A stretch of 64,000 nt of DNA from positions 310,001 to 374,000 of the forward strand of contig JAHHGT010000004.1 of assembly GCA_019359745.1 (NCBI GenBank), written 5' to 3'. The translations under genes were made by a program, and so were the position numbers. The notes under the pieces are model-generated. The model did not search any database. It worked only from the letters and a program-made list of their open reading frames with translations, and had not been told where the DNA came from. The stretch comes from Aphanothece saxicola GSE-SYN-MK-01-06B. Lineage in GTDB: Bacteria > Cyanobacteriota > Cyanobacteriia > PCC-6307 > Cyanobiaceae. Numbering within the stretch: the stretch's first letter is position 1; the number at the start of each line of letters is the position of its first letter. Below are positions 15,997 to 23,960 of the stretch, in pieces.

Positions 15997-16067
15997 CGCC
16001 CCATCATGGGGGTCGTCGCCCGATGGCCCTGCGAACCCCGGCCCTGCGCCCCTGTGCGGCAGGTTGG

Positions 16068-16913
16068 CTACAGCGGCTGATCGAGGGCGGCGCGCAGCTC
16101 GGCGGCGAAGGCGCCGGCATCGGCCGCCACATCGGCTCCGCTCTGGTGGGCCTGGGCCATGCGCCGCACCAGGGCGCTGCCCACGATGGCGCCATCGCCG
16201 CCCCAGCGGCGCACCTGCAGGGCCTGCTCGCCGGTGGCGATGCCGAAGCCCACGGCCACCGGTGTGGGTCCCAGGTCCCGCAGCTGCTGCACCAACGGCC
16301 CCACCCGCGTTTCCAGGCTGGTGCGCACCCCCGTCACCCCGGTGACGCTCACCAGGTAGGTGAAGCCGCGGCTGGCGGTGTGGATGCGGGCCATGCGCTC
16401 GGCCGGGGTGTTGGGGGCCACCAGCAGCACCAGGTCCAGACCATGGCCGGCCGCGATGGCCGACAGTTTCTGGGCCTCCTCCAGGGGGAGATCGGGCACC
16501 ACCAGGCCGGCGGCACCGGCGGCGGCGGCCTCGCGGCAGAAGCTCTCCATGCCCCGGTTGAGCAGGGGGTTGCTGTAGGTGAACAGCACCACAGGCAGGG
16601 TGAGCTGGCCCCGCAGCGACTCCAGCATCGCCAGCACCCGGCCCGGGGTGGTGCCGGACGCCAGGGCCCGGCTGGCGGCGGCCTGGATCACCGGGCCATC
16701 CGCGAGCGGATCGCTGTAGGGGATGCCCAGCTCGATCAGGTCGGCGCCGGCGGCCTGCAGGGCCAGCAGGCTTGCGGCGGTGATCGAGAGATCGGGGTCC
16801 CCCGCCATCAGGAACGGCATCAGGGCGCAGCGACCTTCCGCCCGCAGGGCGGCGAAGCGCCGCTGGATCGGCGTTGGGGTGGTGGCAGGGCCGGCGGTGG
16901 CGGCGACGCTCAT
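16068..16913 (-). CDS. trpA: Tryptophan synthase alpha subunit
   Basis: Cleaves indole-3-glycerol phosphate to indole and glyceraldehyde-3-phosphate in tryptophan synthesis. The 281-residue TIM barrel shows all signature blocks: [10 protein letters not shown], the catalytic Glu in [19 protein letters not shown], the catalytic Asp in [27 protein letters not shown], and the phosphate loop [11 protein letters not shown]. The gene follows DUF3007 and ndhL on the minus strand with a 44-base gap, a common arrangement in cyanobacteria. The catalytic residues are intact, and nothing suggests decay. Confidence 0.97.
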   Translation of the reverse strand: MSVAATAGPATTPTPIQRRFAALRAEGRCALMPFLMAGDPDLSITAASLLALQAAGADLIELGIPYSDPLADGPVIQAAASRALASGTTPGRVLAMLESLRGQLTLPVVLFTYSNPLLNRGMESFCREAAAAGAAGLVVPDLPLEEAQKLSAIAAGHGLDLVLLVAPNTPAERMARIHTASRGFTYLVSVTGVTGVRTSLETRVGPLVQQLRDLGPTPVAVGFGIATGEQALQVRRWGGDGAIVGSALVRRMAQAHQSGADVAADAGAFAAELRAALDQPL

Positions 16914-16957
16914 CGGGCCGGATTCAGGACGGTTCCCCTGAGCCTATGGGGTCGTCT

Positions 16958-17293
16958 TCACATCTCGGCATCGGCCTGCAGCTGGCCCACTTCGGCCAGG
17001 AGTTTGGCCTGCTCCTCGGGGCTCATGGCGTCGAACTTGCGCTGCAACTCCTCGTCGGTGACGGCGTCGTAGGCGGCCCGGTAGCGGCGGCGCTGCTCCA
17101 TGTAGGTCATCTTGCCGCCCACCACCCGCAGCAGGTAGCTGGCGGTCCAGCCCAGCACCACCAGCATCAGCAGGGCCGAGGCGGCGATGCCGGGGGAGAA
17201 ACCCTCCAGGCCGCTGGAGCGGAACACCCAGTAACCGCCTCCGCCGATGGCGAAGACCGCCAGTCCCAGCAGGATCGCCTGTGCGCGGGTCAC
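16958..17293 (-). CDS. DUF3007 family membrane protein, ndhL neighbour
   Basis: A 111-residue protein with two membrane helices (residues 6-24 and 35-56) and a charged C-terminal helix with MTYMEQRRRYRAAYD and the EELQRKFDAMSPEEQAKLL stretch. It matches the cyanobacterial/plastid DUF3007 family, usually encoded beside ndhL. Function is not established; an accessory role in the NDH-1 complex or thylakoid membrane is a guess from context. The start follows the ndhL stop by 3 bases. Confidence 0.85.
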   Translation of the reverse strand: MTRAQAILLGLAVFAIGGGGYWVFRSSGLEGFSPGIAASALLMLVVLGWTASYLLRVVGGKMTYMEQRRRYRAAYDAVTDEELQRKFDAMSPEEQAKLLAEVGQLQADAEM

Positions 17294-17296
17294 CGA

Positions 17297-17596
17297 TCAG
17301 GCCTCGCCCTGGCCGGCCATGCGCAGGTTGAGGAAGGGGGCAAACAGGATCAGCCCCGGGAAGAACAGGAACACCAGGCCGTAGATGCCCGTGCGCTCGA
17401 TCTTGCCCATCACGGTCCAGCGCTTGTGCATCCACCAGTAGAGGGCCAGGGGCACCACCACCAGGTATGCCCCGGCCAGAGCCAGGTAGGCACCGATCAC
17501 CAGCAGGGTGTCGAGCGAAAGGCTGCTCAGAGGTCCGCTCAGGGCCACCAGGGTTGCGCGAAGTGACTCGAATCTAGGATCCAGCAGCGGGGGCAT
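17297..17596 (-). CDS. ndhL: NAD(P)H-quinone oxidoreductase subunit L
   Basis: A small membrane subunit of the cyanobacterial NDH-1 complex, which carries out cyclic electron flow, respiration and CO2 uptake in thylakoids. Recognised by [32 protein letters not shown] and the second helix [20 protein letters not shown] (read at about 17320-17510); at least two membrane helices. ATG 17596 gives 99 residues but lies inside the oppositely oriented tRNA-Leu gene. GTG 17548 would give 83 residues starting just before the conserved part and avoids the overlap. Neither start has a clear ribosome binding site. Confidence 0.9.
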   Translation of the reverse strand: MPPLLDPRFESLRATLVALSGPLSSLSLDTLLVIGAYLALAGAYLVVVPLALYWWMHKRWTVMGKIERTGIYGLVFLFFPGLILFAPFLNLRMAGQGEA

Positions 17597-17672
17597 GGCG
17601 AAATTGGTAGACGCAGCGGACTTAAAATCCGCAGGCCGCAAGGCTGTGGGGGTTCAAGTCCCCCTGCCCCCA
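17589..17672 (+). tRNA. tRNA-Leu, anticodon UAA, without intron
   Basis: A class II tRNA. The acceptor stem pairs GGGGGCA (17589-17595) with TGCCCCC (17665-17671), discriminator A at 17672. The D-arm contains AAATTGGTAGAC, the anticodon stem-loop reads GCGGA-CTTAAAA-TCCGC with anticodon TAA, a short variable arm GGCCGCAAGGCT follows, and the T-arm is GGGGGTTCAAGTCCCCC. No CCA is encoded. The anticodon loop is uninterrupted, so the group I intron common at this site in many cyanobacteria is absent. Confidence 0.96.
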
Positions 17673-17933
17673 TGGCGCAAGGTTGGTCGCGACGCGCGGC
17701 ACTCAGGACAAAAGTTCATCACCAAGTGTGTCTGTGGCTCTCCACACGCAGCGGTTCCACGGTCTTTCCCTGCGGCACCACGCCGCCTAGACCGAACCCA
17801 TCGTGGGATTCGAACATTGGTCCATGTCGCTCCGCTACTGGCCGCCACCTGTCTGGCTGGATTTGCCCTGTTGCAGCTTCTGTTCAGCATCGGCACCTGG
17901 TGATGGTTGACATGGCCCCTGCCCGCTTCCGCC

Positions 17934-18233
17934 ATGAGGGTGATCGTTGATCTCTGCGTGGTGCCGATCGGTGTGGGGGTGAGCCTGGCCGCCTACGTGG
18001 CCGCCTGCGAGCGGGTGCTTGCAGAGGCCGGTCTGACGATCCGGCTGCACCCCAACGGCACCGCCATTGAGGGGGAGTGGGCGCCGGTGATGGCGGCGAT
18101 CGAGGCCTGCCATGCCGCCGTGCATGCCATGGGCTGCCCGCGGATCTTCACCACCGTCACGATCAACACCCGCACCGACCGCGACCAGAGCCTCGACGAC
18201 AAGCTGGCCAGCGTGCAGGCTCTGCTGGGGTGA
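17934..18233 (+). CDS. Thiamine-binding protein, MTH1187/YkoF-like (DUF77)
   Basis: A 99-residue ferredoxin-like protein. The start VIVDLCVVPIGVGVSLAAYVAACERVL, the middle LHPNGTAIEGEW and IEACHAAVHAMGCPRIFTTVTINTRTD (separate segments in order) match the MTH1187 family, members of which bind thiamine or its parts. No enzyme activity is expected; it may buffer or sense thiamine. ATG 17934 begins exactly at the first strand. It is convergent with the glutaredoxin/CcdA gene, their stops being 3 bases apart. No TPP riboswitch consensus is visible upstream. Confidence 0.85.
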   Translation: MRVIVDLCVVPIGVGVSLAAYVAACERVLAEAGLTIRLHPNGTAIEGEWAPVMAAIEACHAAVHAMGCPRIFTTVTINTRTDRDQSLDDKLASVQALLG

Positions 18234-18236
18234 GCC

Positions 18237-19394
18237 TCACATCAGCCAGCCCGGCCGCAGCAGCAACGCCAGCCCCAGCGCCAGCATCACCCCACCACTG
18301 ATCAGTTTCAGCCAGCGGCCGCCGGCTTCGGTGAGCTTGTGGCTGCTCAGGGCCAGAACGGCCGCCGCCACCATCAGGCTGTCGTCGGCGATGTAGCCGA
18401 GGATGTAAAGCCCCAGGTAGGCGTAGTGGGCGGCGGGCGCCTGGTTCTGCTGGCTCAGCACCGCCGTGTAGATCGCCGGCAGACCGGCGGTGCAGAGCAG
18501 CTCCACCGCATTCACCACCACGGCCAGCACCGCCACCGCCGCCAGGGCCGGCAGCAGGGAGCGGGACTGCACCACGGTCCGCATCCGGGCGTACAGACCC
18601 GGCTTGGCCTCCGCAGGGATCGAGAGGCTGAAGCCGCTGCCCTGGCGCCGGCCATCCATCACGTTCACCACCCCCACCGTGATCGCCACACCGGCGAGCA
18701 CCAGCCGCAACCAGGTTGACCACCCAATCAGCAGAAACACATTCAGCCAGGCGGCCATGAAGGCGTAATACACCGCACCGCTCACCAGCACGAAGGTGCC
18801 GGCCACCAGGGCCATGCGGCGGCGGTTGCGCCAGTGCACCAGCAGCGACAGCAGGAACAGCAGCACCCACATCGCGCAGGGATTGAAGCCATCCAGCAGC
18901 CCCATCACCAGGGTGAACAGGGGCAGGCCGAGGCCGGCGACACCGACGTGGCCCAGGGGGCCGAGGCTGAGCTCCGTGGCGCTGGCCTGGACCCCGCCAG
19001 GCTTGGCCTTGTCCGACGCCTCGGTCAGGGCAAGCAGCTCCCGGCCTCGGCCCCCAGGGTCATCAAACCCCACCAGCACCTGGCCGGCATAGACGAAGGT
19101 GGGGACCCCGGGGGCCTGGATTCCCTGCTGCCGCGACAGACGTAGCAGGTCGTCGCGGGCCTGGGGCTCGTTCCCCACGTCCCGCAGGCGCACCCGCACG
19201 GCCGGCCGTTGCCGCTGCAGCTCGGGCAGGAAGGCCTTGGCGGCGGCGCAATGGGGGCATCCCTCGCGCACGAACACCTGCAGTTCCCCCGCGGCGGCGA
19301 CGGCTGCTGGCGGCCACAGGCTCAGCAGGATCGCCAGGGCCAGTGCCAGCAGCCCTGGCCGCCAACGGCGGTTCACGGTTGTGCCTGTCCCCAT
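18237..19394 (-). CDS. Thiol-redox protein: glutaredoxin-like domain fused to a CcdA/DsbD-like membrane domain
   Basis: A 385-residue protein. It begins with a signal sequence (residues 12-35), then an exported glutaredoxin-like domain with the redox pair C46-P-H-C49 and the cis-Pro loop GVPTFVYAGQVLVGF. From about residue 135 there are six to seven membrane helices with GLLDGFNPCAMWVLLFLLS and VNAVELLCTAGLPAIYTA, each carrying one Cys, as in CcdA/DsbD electron transporters that move thiol electrons across the membrane. The likely role is to deliver reducing power to the lumen or periplasm. ATG 19394 is chosen because it opens the signal peptide. Divergent from the PfpI-like gene. Confidence 0.82.
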   Translation of the reverse strand: MGTGTTVNRRWRPGLLALALAILLSLWPPAAVAAAGELQVFVREGCPHCAAAKAFLPELQRQRPAVRVRLRDVGNEPQARDDLLRLSRQQGIQAPGVPTFVYAGQVLVGFDDPGGRGRELLALTEASDKAKPGGVQASATELSLGPLGHVGVAGLGLPLFTLVMGLLDGFNPCAMWVLLFLLSLLVHWRNRRRMALVAGTFVLVSGAVYYAFMAAWLNVFLLIGWSTWLRLVLAGVAITVGVVNVMDGRRQGSGFSLSIPAEAKPGLYARMRTVVQSRSLLPALAAVAVLAVVVNAVELLCTAGLPAIYTAVLSQQNQAPAAHYAYLGLYILGYIADDSLMVAAAVLALSSHKLTEAGGRWLKLISGGVMLALGLALLLRPGWLM

Positions 19395-19486
19395 CGTCGT
19401 CGCCCCCGGGCTTGCTCCTGATCCTCGCTGGGTTGGGTTGCCGGTGGGAGACTGGAGTTGTACACCCACCCCTGGGCCCATCGCAG

Positions 19487-20143
19487 ATGCCTCCAGCCGC
19501 GTCCACCGGCGAGCGGACCGGCACCTTCGGGATCCTGCTGTTTCCGGGGGTGGAGGAACTCGACGCCATCGGACCCTGGGAGATGGCCACCCTGTGGGCA
19601 CACCAGCCCGGTGGCCCCAGTCAGTGCCTGATGATCGGCCGGAGCGAGGCGCCGATCACCTGTGCCAAAGGTCTGGTGCTGCTCCCGCACGCCAGCTTTG
19701 CCACGGCTCCGCCGTTGGATGTGCTGCTGGTGCCGGGGGGGCAGGGGACCCGCACGGAGGTGAACAATGCCGAGCTGATCGCCTTCCTCCAGCACCAGTC
19801 GACCACCTGCCGGGCGGTGCTCTCGGTCTGCACCGGAGCCTTTCTGCTGCATGCGGCGGGCCTGCTCAGCGGCCGGCGGGCCACCACCCACTGGGCCTCC
19901 CTGGAGCGCCTGCGGGCCCTCGGCGACGTGGTGGTGGTGGAGGAGCGTTTCACCCGTGATGGGGCCGTCTGGACGGCGGCGGGCATCGCGTCGGGCCTCG
20001 ATCTGATGCTGCATTTCATCGCTGAAACCGCGGGGGACGATGTGGCCGCCAAAGTACAGCTGGAGTCGGAATACTTCCCGGCATCGAAGATTTATGGCAA
20101 CGCCGCCAGCAGCGGCCAAGGATCGGCCTATTTCAGAACATGA
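19487..20143 (+). CDS. DJ-1/PfpI-family protein, isonitrile hydratase-like
   Basis: A 218-residue DJ-1 superfamily protein. The nucleophile elbow is SVCTGAFLL with C115, followed by HAAGLLSGRRATTHW, a pattern shared with isonitrile hydratase (InhA) and the amidase domain of AraC-type regulators. The acidic partner of the catalytic Cys is in FPGVEELDAIGPWE (E23/E24 region). No AraC DNA-binding domain follows, so it is an enzyme-type member. Its exact substrate cannot be told. ATG 19487 is the first start in frame near the first strand. Confidence 0.85.
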   Translation: MPPAASTGERTGTFGILLFPGVEELDAIGPWEMATLWAHQPGGPSQCLMIGRSEAPITCAKGLVLLPHASFATAPPLDVLLVPGGQGTRTEVNNAELIAFLQHQSTTCRAVLSVCTGAFLLHAAGLLSGRRATTHWASLERLRALGDVVVVEERFTRDGAVWTAAGIASGLDLMLHFIAETAGDDVAAKVQLESEYFPASKIYGNAASSGQGSAYFRT

Positions 20144-20211
20144 TGAAGCGATGGAATGGGTGTTTGCACTCACTTCGCTGGCGATTCCGACGGATTAAAC
20201 TCAAGAAAAGT

Positions 20212-20220
20212 AAGGAGGAG
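20212..20220 (+). promoter_or_regulatory. Strong Shine-Dalgarno sequence for the Nif11 peptide gene
   Basis: The run aaggaggag ends five bases before ATG 20226. It is unusually strong for this genome, where most starts lack such a signal, and points to high translation. Confidence 0.75.
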
Positions 20221-20225
20221 ATCCC

Positions 20226-20486
20226 ATGTCAACCTGTGAAAGGCCCCGCATCGATGCGCCAGTCGAGGCCCCTGCGGATTCCCATGCCAATGCCACCGAA
20301 GCCCTCCACCGTGTGAAGCAACTGGCCCTTCGCGATCCTCAATTCGCCGCCGCGCTGCGTACATCCGATTCGCCTCAGAATGCAGCGGATCTGGCGCAAC
20401 AGCACGGCATTGATGTCAGTGCGGCGGCACTCTGGCGCCACCGCGGCACCCTGGTCCACGGGGGGCTACCCACCTGGCGCGGTTGA
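20226..20486 (+). CDS. Nif11-domain small protein, possible leader-peptide type
   Basis: An 86-residue protein. Residues 26-72 match the Nif11 domain: ALHRVKQLALRDPQF, AALRTSDSPQNAADLAQQHGIDVS. After the domain comes a Gly-Gly (HGGLPTWRG, positions 79-80) at the place where Nif11-type leaders of ribosomal peptide natural products are cut, but only six residues follow, with no Cys/Ser/Thr-rich core apart from one Thr. No lanthionine synthetase or C39 transporter is near. So it may be a degenerate precursor or a free regulatory Nif11 protein. A strong ribosome binding site precedes it. Confidence 0.72.
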   Translation: MSTCERPRIDAPVEAPADSHANATEALHRVKQLALRDPQFAAALRTSDSPQNAADLAQQHGIDVSAAALWRHRGTLVHGGLPTWRG

Positions 20487-20517
20487 ATCCCCCCCGGCAC
20501 CCGCAAGGGCCCCGGGA

Positions 20518-20982
20518 TCATGGTGACGGTGGGCCCTTGAGTTCGATGCTGTTCCCCTCCGGATCCTGCAGGTAAAGGGCCGGCCCGACACCTTCGGCCC
20601 CGTAGGTGTGATGGAGGGGGCCGGCATCGATGCCCTGATGGCGGAGATGGGCCCGCAGGGCCTCCTCGTCGAAGGGTTCGACCCGCAGGCAGATGTGATC
20701 CAGGTTGTGGCCGTCCATCCCCGGCGCCGCCCCGCCCCGGCGACCGAGTTCCCCGCTGACCGCCGCCAGATCGATCAGGCCGCTGCCGGCGCGCAGGTGG
20801 ATCAGGCCCAGGGCTTCGTTACGTCGGGCCACGGTGCAGCCCAGCACACCGGTGTAGAAGCGCTCCATCCGCTCCAGATCCCTGCAGCGCAGCACCACAT
20901 GGTCGAGGCCCGCGATCGCGATGGGGTGGCGCCTGGTGCCGCTGCCGTCCATGGGCCTTTCCGCGCTGGAGTCGGTCTCCAT
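20518..20982 (-). CDS. VOC-superfamily (glyoxalase/dioxygenase-like) protein
   Basis: A 154-residue vicinal-oxygen-chelate protein with both beta-alpha-beta-beta-beta modules. The first, GLDHVVLRCRDLERMERFYTGVLG, supplies a metal-ligand His; the second, HNLDHICLRVEPFDEEALR, another; and the last, LYLQDPEGNSIELKG, the Glu ligand. It most resembles the short 'VOC family virulence/lactoylglutathione lyase-like' group. Substrate unknown. It sits alone between the Nif11 gene (convergent) and the diguanylate cyclase gene (same strand, 71 bases downstream on that strand's template order). Confidence 0.88.
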   Translation of the reverse strand: METDSSAERPMDGSGTRRHPIAIAGLDHVVLRCRDLERMERFYTGVLGCTVARRNEALGLIHLRAGSGLIDLAAVSGELGRRGGAAPGMDGHNLDHICLRVEPFDEEALRAHLRHQGIDAGPLHHTYGAEGVGPALYLQDPEGNSIELKGPPSP

Positions 20983-21053
20983 TTTTTCGGCTCCTGCTGT
21001 TGCCTGGGCTGGGTGACGCTGGATCGTCGCCGGCCGTTGCAGGGCGGCACCGT

Positions 21054-23114
21054 TCAGAGCACGGGCTGCCAGGAAACGCTTCGGTCTGCGGCGCTGCCGT
21101 TCAGTTCGTTGAAGGCCAGCACCTGGTTGCGTCCGGTCTGCTTGGCCCGGTACATGGCGCGGTCGGCCCTGGAGATGATCTCGTCGGGGTTTTCGCCCGA
21201 TTCCACCATGGTCACGCCGATGCTCAGGGTGATCGTCAGGTAGCCGGCACTGGTGGGGATCGGTTCGGCCACGGCCCGGCGCAGCTTTTCGGCGATGGTC
21301 ACCGCATCGTTCAGGCTCCGCACCCCCTGCAGCACCACCATCAGCTCGTCGCCTCCGATGCGGGCGGCCATGTCGCCGCTGCGCAGACCCATGCGGATCC
21401 TTGTCGCCACCGTCCGGAGCAGTTCGTCCCCCGGCAGGTGTCCGAAGGTGTCGTTGATCTCCTTGAAATTGTCGAGGTCACAGAACAGCACGGCGGTGGC
21501 GTCGCCATGGCGTTGGACGCGACCGGCAATCGCGGTGATCTGCTCCAGGGCCTCGTGACGGTTCACCAGTCCGGTCAGTTCGTCGGTGCAGGCGCGGCGG
21601 GCCAGCTCCCGTTCGGCGGCCACCTCCTGATCCACCGTCCGGAAGGACCCGACGATGCCATCCAGGTGGCCATCGAGATCTCGGTAGGGACTGGCATGCA
21701 GTTCCACCCAGCGGTGGCTGTGGTCGTGGGCCAGGGCCTGCAGACGGCTGACCACCGTCCGGCCGGCGGCGAGGGTGTGGAGGTCGCGCTCCAGGGCCGG
21801 TTGCTCGTCAGCGGGGATGAAACGGCTGAGGGGATGGCCGATCCACTCCTCCGGTTTCCAGCCGAGCATGCAGGTGAGGGACGGGGAGATCCAGCTGATC
21901 ACCCCGTCCTTGATCAGCAACACCACATCACTGGAGTTCTCCGCCAGCAGCCGGTAGCGCTCCTCGGAGGTGGCCAGGGCGGCTTCCGCCTGAACCATCT
22001 CGGTGACGTCGTTGAACTGGGCGATCACGAAGGCGGTACTGCCGTCGGGATGGCGGGAGCAGGACACACTGCAATCCACCCAGATGGAACGGCCGGCCCT
22101 CTGCAGGATGCGTTTGCGCAGGCGGTAGCTGGGGCGTCGGCCGCTGAGAAGTTCCTCCATCAGCGGGCCTTCGCTGGCCTGGTCCGCCGCCGGTGAACAG
22201 TCCTGCCAGGTCAGGCCCTCCAGGCCCGGGCCGTCAAGGTCGAGCAGGCGGCAACCGGTGGGGTTGATGGAGAGAAAGTGGCCCGTGGCATCCAGCAGGG
22301 CGATGCCGGTGGACGCGTTCTCCATCGTCAGGCGGAGGCGTTCCTCCGAGGCTGCCAGGGCCGCCTTGGTGCGCTCCTCGGCCTGCCGTGCCTCCACCTC
22401 CCCATGGATGTCGCGCCAGCTGCCCACCATGCCCAGCACGTCTCCGCCGGACCCGAGCAACGGCCGCAGGGCCATGGAGACCCAGCGGATGGCCCCGTCG
22501 GCGGCCCGGAAGCGGAGATCGCAGCCGCTGCTGCTCCCGTTCAGGACCAGGCCGATGGCCTGCTCCAATCGTCCGCGGTCGGCCTCGAGAAGCAGCCTGT
22601 CGATGCTCTGTCCCTCCAGCTCCCCGGGGTCATGGCCGAGCAGTTGACGCACCGAGGGGGAGACCCAGGCGATCCGCCCGTTCCGGTCGCTGCTGAGAAC
22701 CACATCCGGAGCGTTCTCGGCCAGCAGCTGGTAGTGCTCCTTGAGCTCCCGATTGCTGCGTTCCTCGGCCTGCAGTTTCCTGGCCAGGTGCATCGACACC
22801 CAGGCCATTCCAATCAGGCCGGCCAACCGCAACAACAGTTCCAGCGTCGTGACCTGGGCCGCCTGCAGCGACCAGATGACGGTCAGCACGATCGCCAGAC
22901 TCGTGAACCAGCCCACCTGGCGAGGCGTGGCGAAGGAGGCTGCCACAACAACGGGGATCCAGTAGTACTGGAACAGGGTGATTCCCAGGGTTCTTGTGAG
23001 CACCAGATCCACCAGGAAAAGGGCGATCAGGGCAACAACCGAGACGACGAATCTTGGGTGATAGCGAGGTTTGGGAACGATCAACTTATTCAGGCCGACG
23101 AATGAGCTAACCAA
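21054..23114 (-). CDS. Membrane diguanylate cyclase with PAS repeats
   Basis: Makes the second messenger c-di-GMP. Of 686 residues, the first 115 hold about four membrane helices. Three PAS modules follow, starting near the repeated LLAENAPDVV, MENASTGIALLDATG and LLAENSSDVVLLI stretches. The C-terminal GGDEF domain has DELTGLVNRHEALEQ, FCDLDNFKEINDTFGH and the active-site loop IGGDELMVVL (about 21340-21360), so catalysis is expected. The upstream RxxD inhibitory site reads as R-M-G-L before the loop and cannot be judged with confidence. It sits near two further c-di-GMP genes on the same strand. Confidence 0.93.
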   Translation of the reverse strand: MVSSFVGLNKLIVPKPRYHPRFVVSVVALIALFLVDLVLTRTLGITLFQYYWIPVVVAASFATPRQVGWFTSLAIVLTVIWSLQAAQVTTLELLLRLAGLIGMAWVSMHLARKLQAEERSNRELKEHYQLLAENAPDVVLSSDRNGRIAWVSPSVRQLLGHDPGELEGQSIDRLLLEADRGRLEQAIGLVLNGSSSGCDLRFRAADGAIRWVSMALRPLLGSGGDVLGMVGSWRDIHGEVEARQAEERTKAALAASEERLRLTMENASTGIALLDATGHFLSINPTGCRLLDLDGPGLEGLTWQDCSPAADQASEGPLMEELLSGRRPSYRLRKRILQRAGRSIWVDCSVSCSRHPDGSTAFVIAQFNDVTEMVQAEAALATSEERYRLLAENSSDVVLLIKDGVISWISPSLTCMLGWKPEEWIGHPLSRFIPADEQPALERDLHTLAAGRTVVSRLQALAHDHSHRWVELHASPYRDLDGHLDGIVGSFRTVDQEVAAERELARRACTDELTGLVNRHEALEQITAIAGRVQRHGDATAVLFCDLDNFKEINDTFGHLPGDELLRTVATRIRMGLRSGDMAARIGGDELMVVLQGVRSLNDAVTIAEKLRRAVAEPIPTSAGYLTITLSIGVTMVESGENPDEIISRADRAMYRAKQTGRNQVLAFNELNGSAADRSVSWQPVL

Positions 23115-23153
23115 TCACCAGATGCCGATGCCAACGTTTCGGTGGCATCGGAT

Positions 23154-23285
23154 TCACTTGCTGAAGGCTTCTGCGTTGGTGTCGGAGCCGTTCTGGTGTC
23201 CATTGATGTGCTTCTCGCACGCCAGAGCGGAGGATGTGAACAACAGAACAAAACTCAACACCATGGCCGGTAACTGGAGGTTCAT
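23154..23285 (-). CDS. Small exported peptide, 43 residues
   Basis: A short frame with a typical signal peptide (LPAMVLSFVLLFTSSALA) and a mature part of about 20 residues beginning with a Cys (CEKHINGHQNGSD). The Ala-Cys junction could be a lipobox variant or ordinary cleavage site. Such tiny exported peptides are common in picocyanobacteria; function unknown. It ends 39 bases upstream of the diguanylate cyclase gene's start on the same strand, so it could be cotranscribed with it. Coding status rests on the signal peptide alone. Confidence 0.5.
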   Translation of the reverse strand: MNLQLPAMVLSFVLLFTSSALACEKHINGHQNGSDTNAEAFSK

Positions 23286-23456
23286 GGCGTAAGCGCCCAC
23301 ATGGGGGTGAGTATAGGTAGACCCCTGCTGCGCGTCTTCCGGCGGTCCTGCTGCATTGCCGCTGCGCCCTGGGTCGGTGGCAGGCGGTGATCCCGGACCC
23401 ATCTGCTGACCAGGGCACCGGCTATGGCTAGCAAGGAATGGTGGGAGACCATCACC

Positions 23457-23960
23457 ATGACCACTCCGGCCACAGCCAGCACCGACCCGCGCATCACCCA
23501 GGTGATCCGCCGCCATGGGGCCCGCGCTGATGCGCTCATCGAGGTGTTGCATCAGGTGCAGGAGCTGCATGGCTACCTGGCGCCGGAATCCCTGCGGGAG
23601 GTTGCCACCGGGATGCGGTTGCCGTTGAGCCGTGTCCACGGCGTGGCCAGCTTCTACCACCTGTTCCGGCTCGAGCCCCCCACGGCCCACCGCTGCGCCG
23701 TCTGCCTCGGCACCGCCTGCTATGTGAAGGGAGGCGCCCAGGTGGCGGCCAGCATCGAGCAGCGGCTGGGGGTGCGCCTCGACGATCCGTCCGGCGATGG
23801 CGTCTGGGCCCTGCAGCACGTCAGCTGCCTGGGGGCCTGCGGCCAGGCGCCGGTGCTGGTGGTGGACGGGGAGCTGATCACGCGGCTGCCCGTGGACCCG
23901 CCCGAGGCCCTGGACGCCCGGCTGGAGGCCGCCGGCCTGCCTCAGCGCACCACCACCTGA
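23457..23960 (+). CDS. hoxE: Bidirectional [NiFe]-hydrogenase diaphorase subunit HoxE
   Basis: A 167-residue thioredoxin-fold [2Fe-2S] subunit, homologous to NuoE, which joins HoxF and HoxU in electron transfer with NAD(P)H or ferredoxin. The cluster cysteines are in CAVCLGTACYVKG and in VSCLGACGQAPVL. LHQVQELHGYLAPESL and LSRVHGVASFYHLF are family blocks. ATG 23457 gives the typical length; an in-frame ATG at 23424 adds 11 residues. Unusually, hoxF is not next: 5.6 kb with three other genes intervenes. The 3' end overlaps the convergent GGDEF gene by 19 bases. Confidence 0.95.
   Translation: MTTPATASTDPRITQVIRRHGARADALIEVLHQVQELHGYLAPESLREVATGMRLPLSRVHGVASFYHLFRLEPPTAHRCAVCLGTACYVKGGAQVAASIEQRLGVRLDDPSGDGVWALQHVSCLGACGQAPVLVVDGELITRLPVDPPEALDARLEAAGLPQRTTT

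Noticed and set aside
17760..17870. A tRNA T-loop-like tgggattcgaac (minus strand) after tRNA-Leu
   Set aside because: No matching acceptor, D or anticodon arms could be folded around it; the 260 bases between tRNA-Leu and the DUF77 gene show no supported gene.
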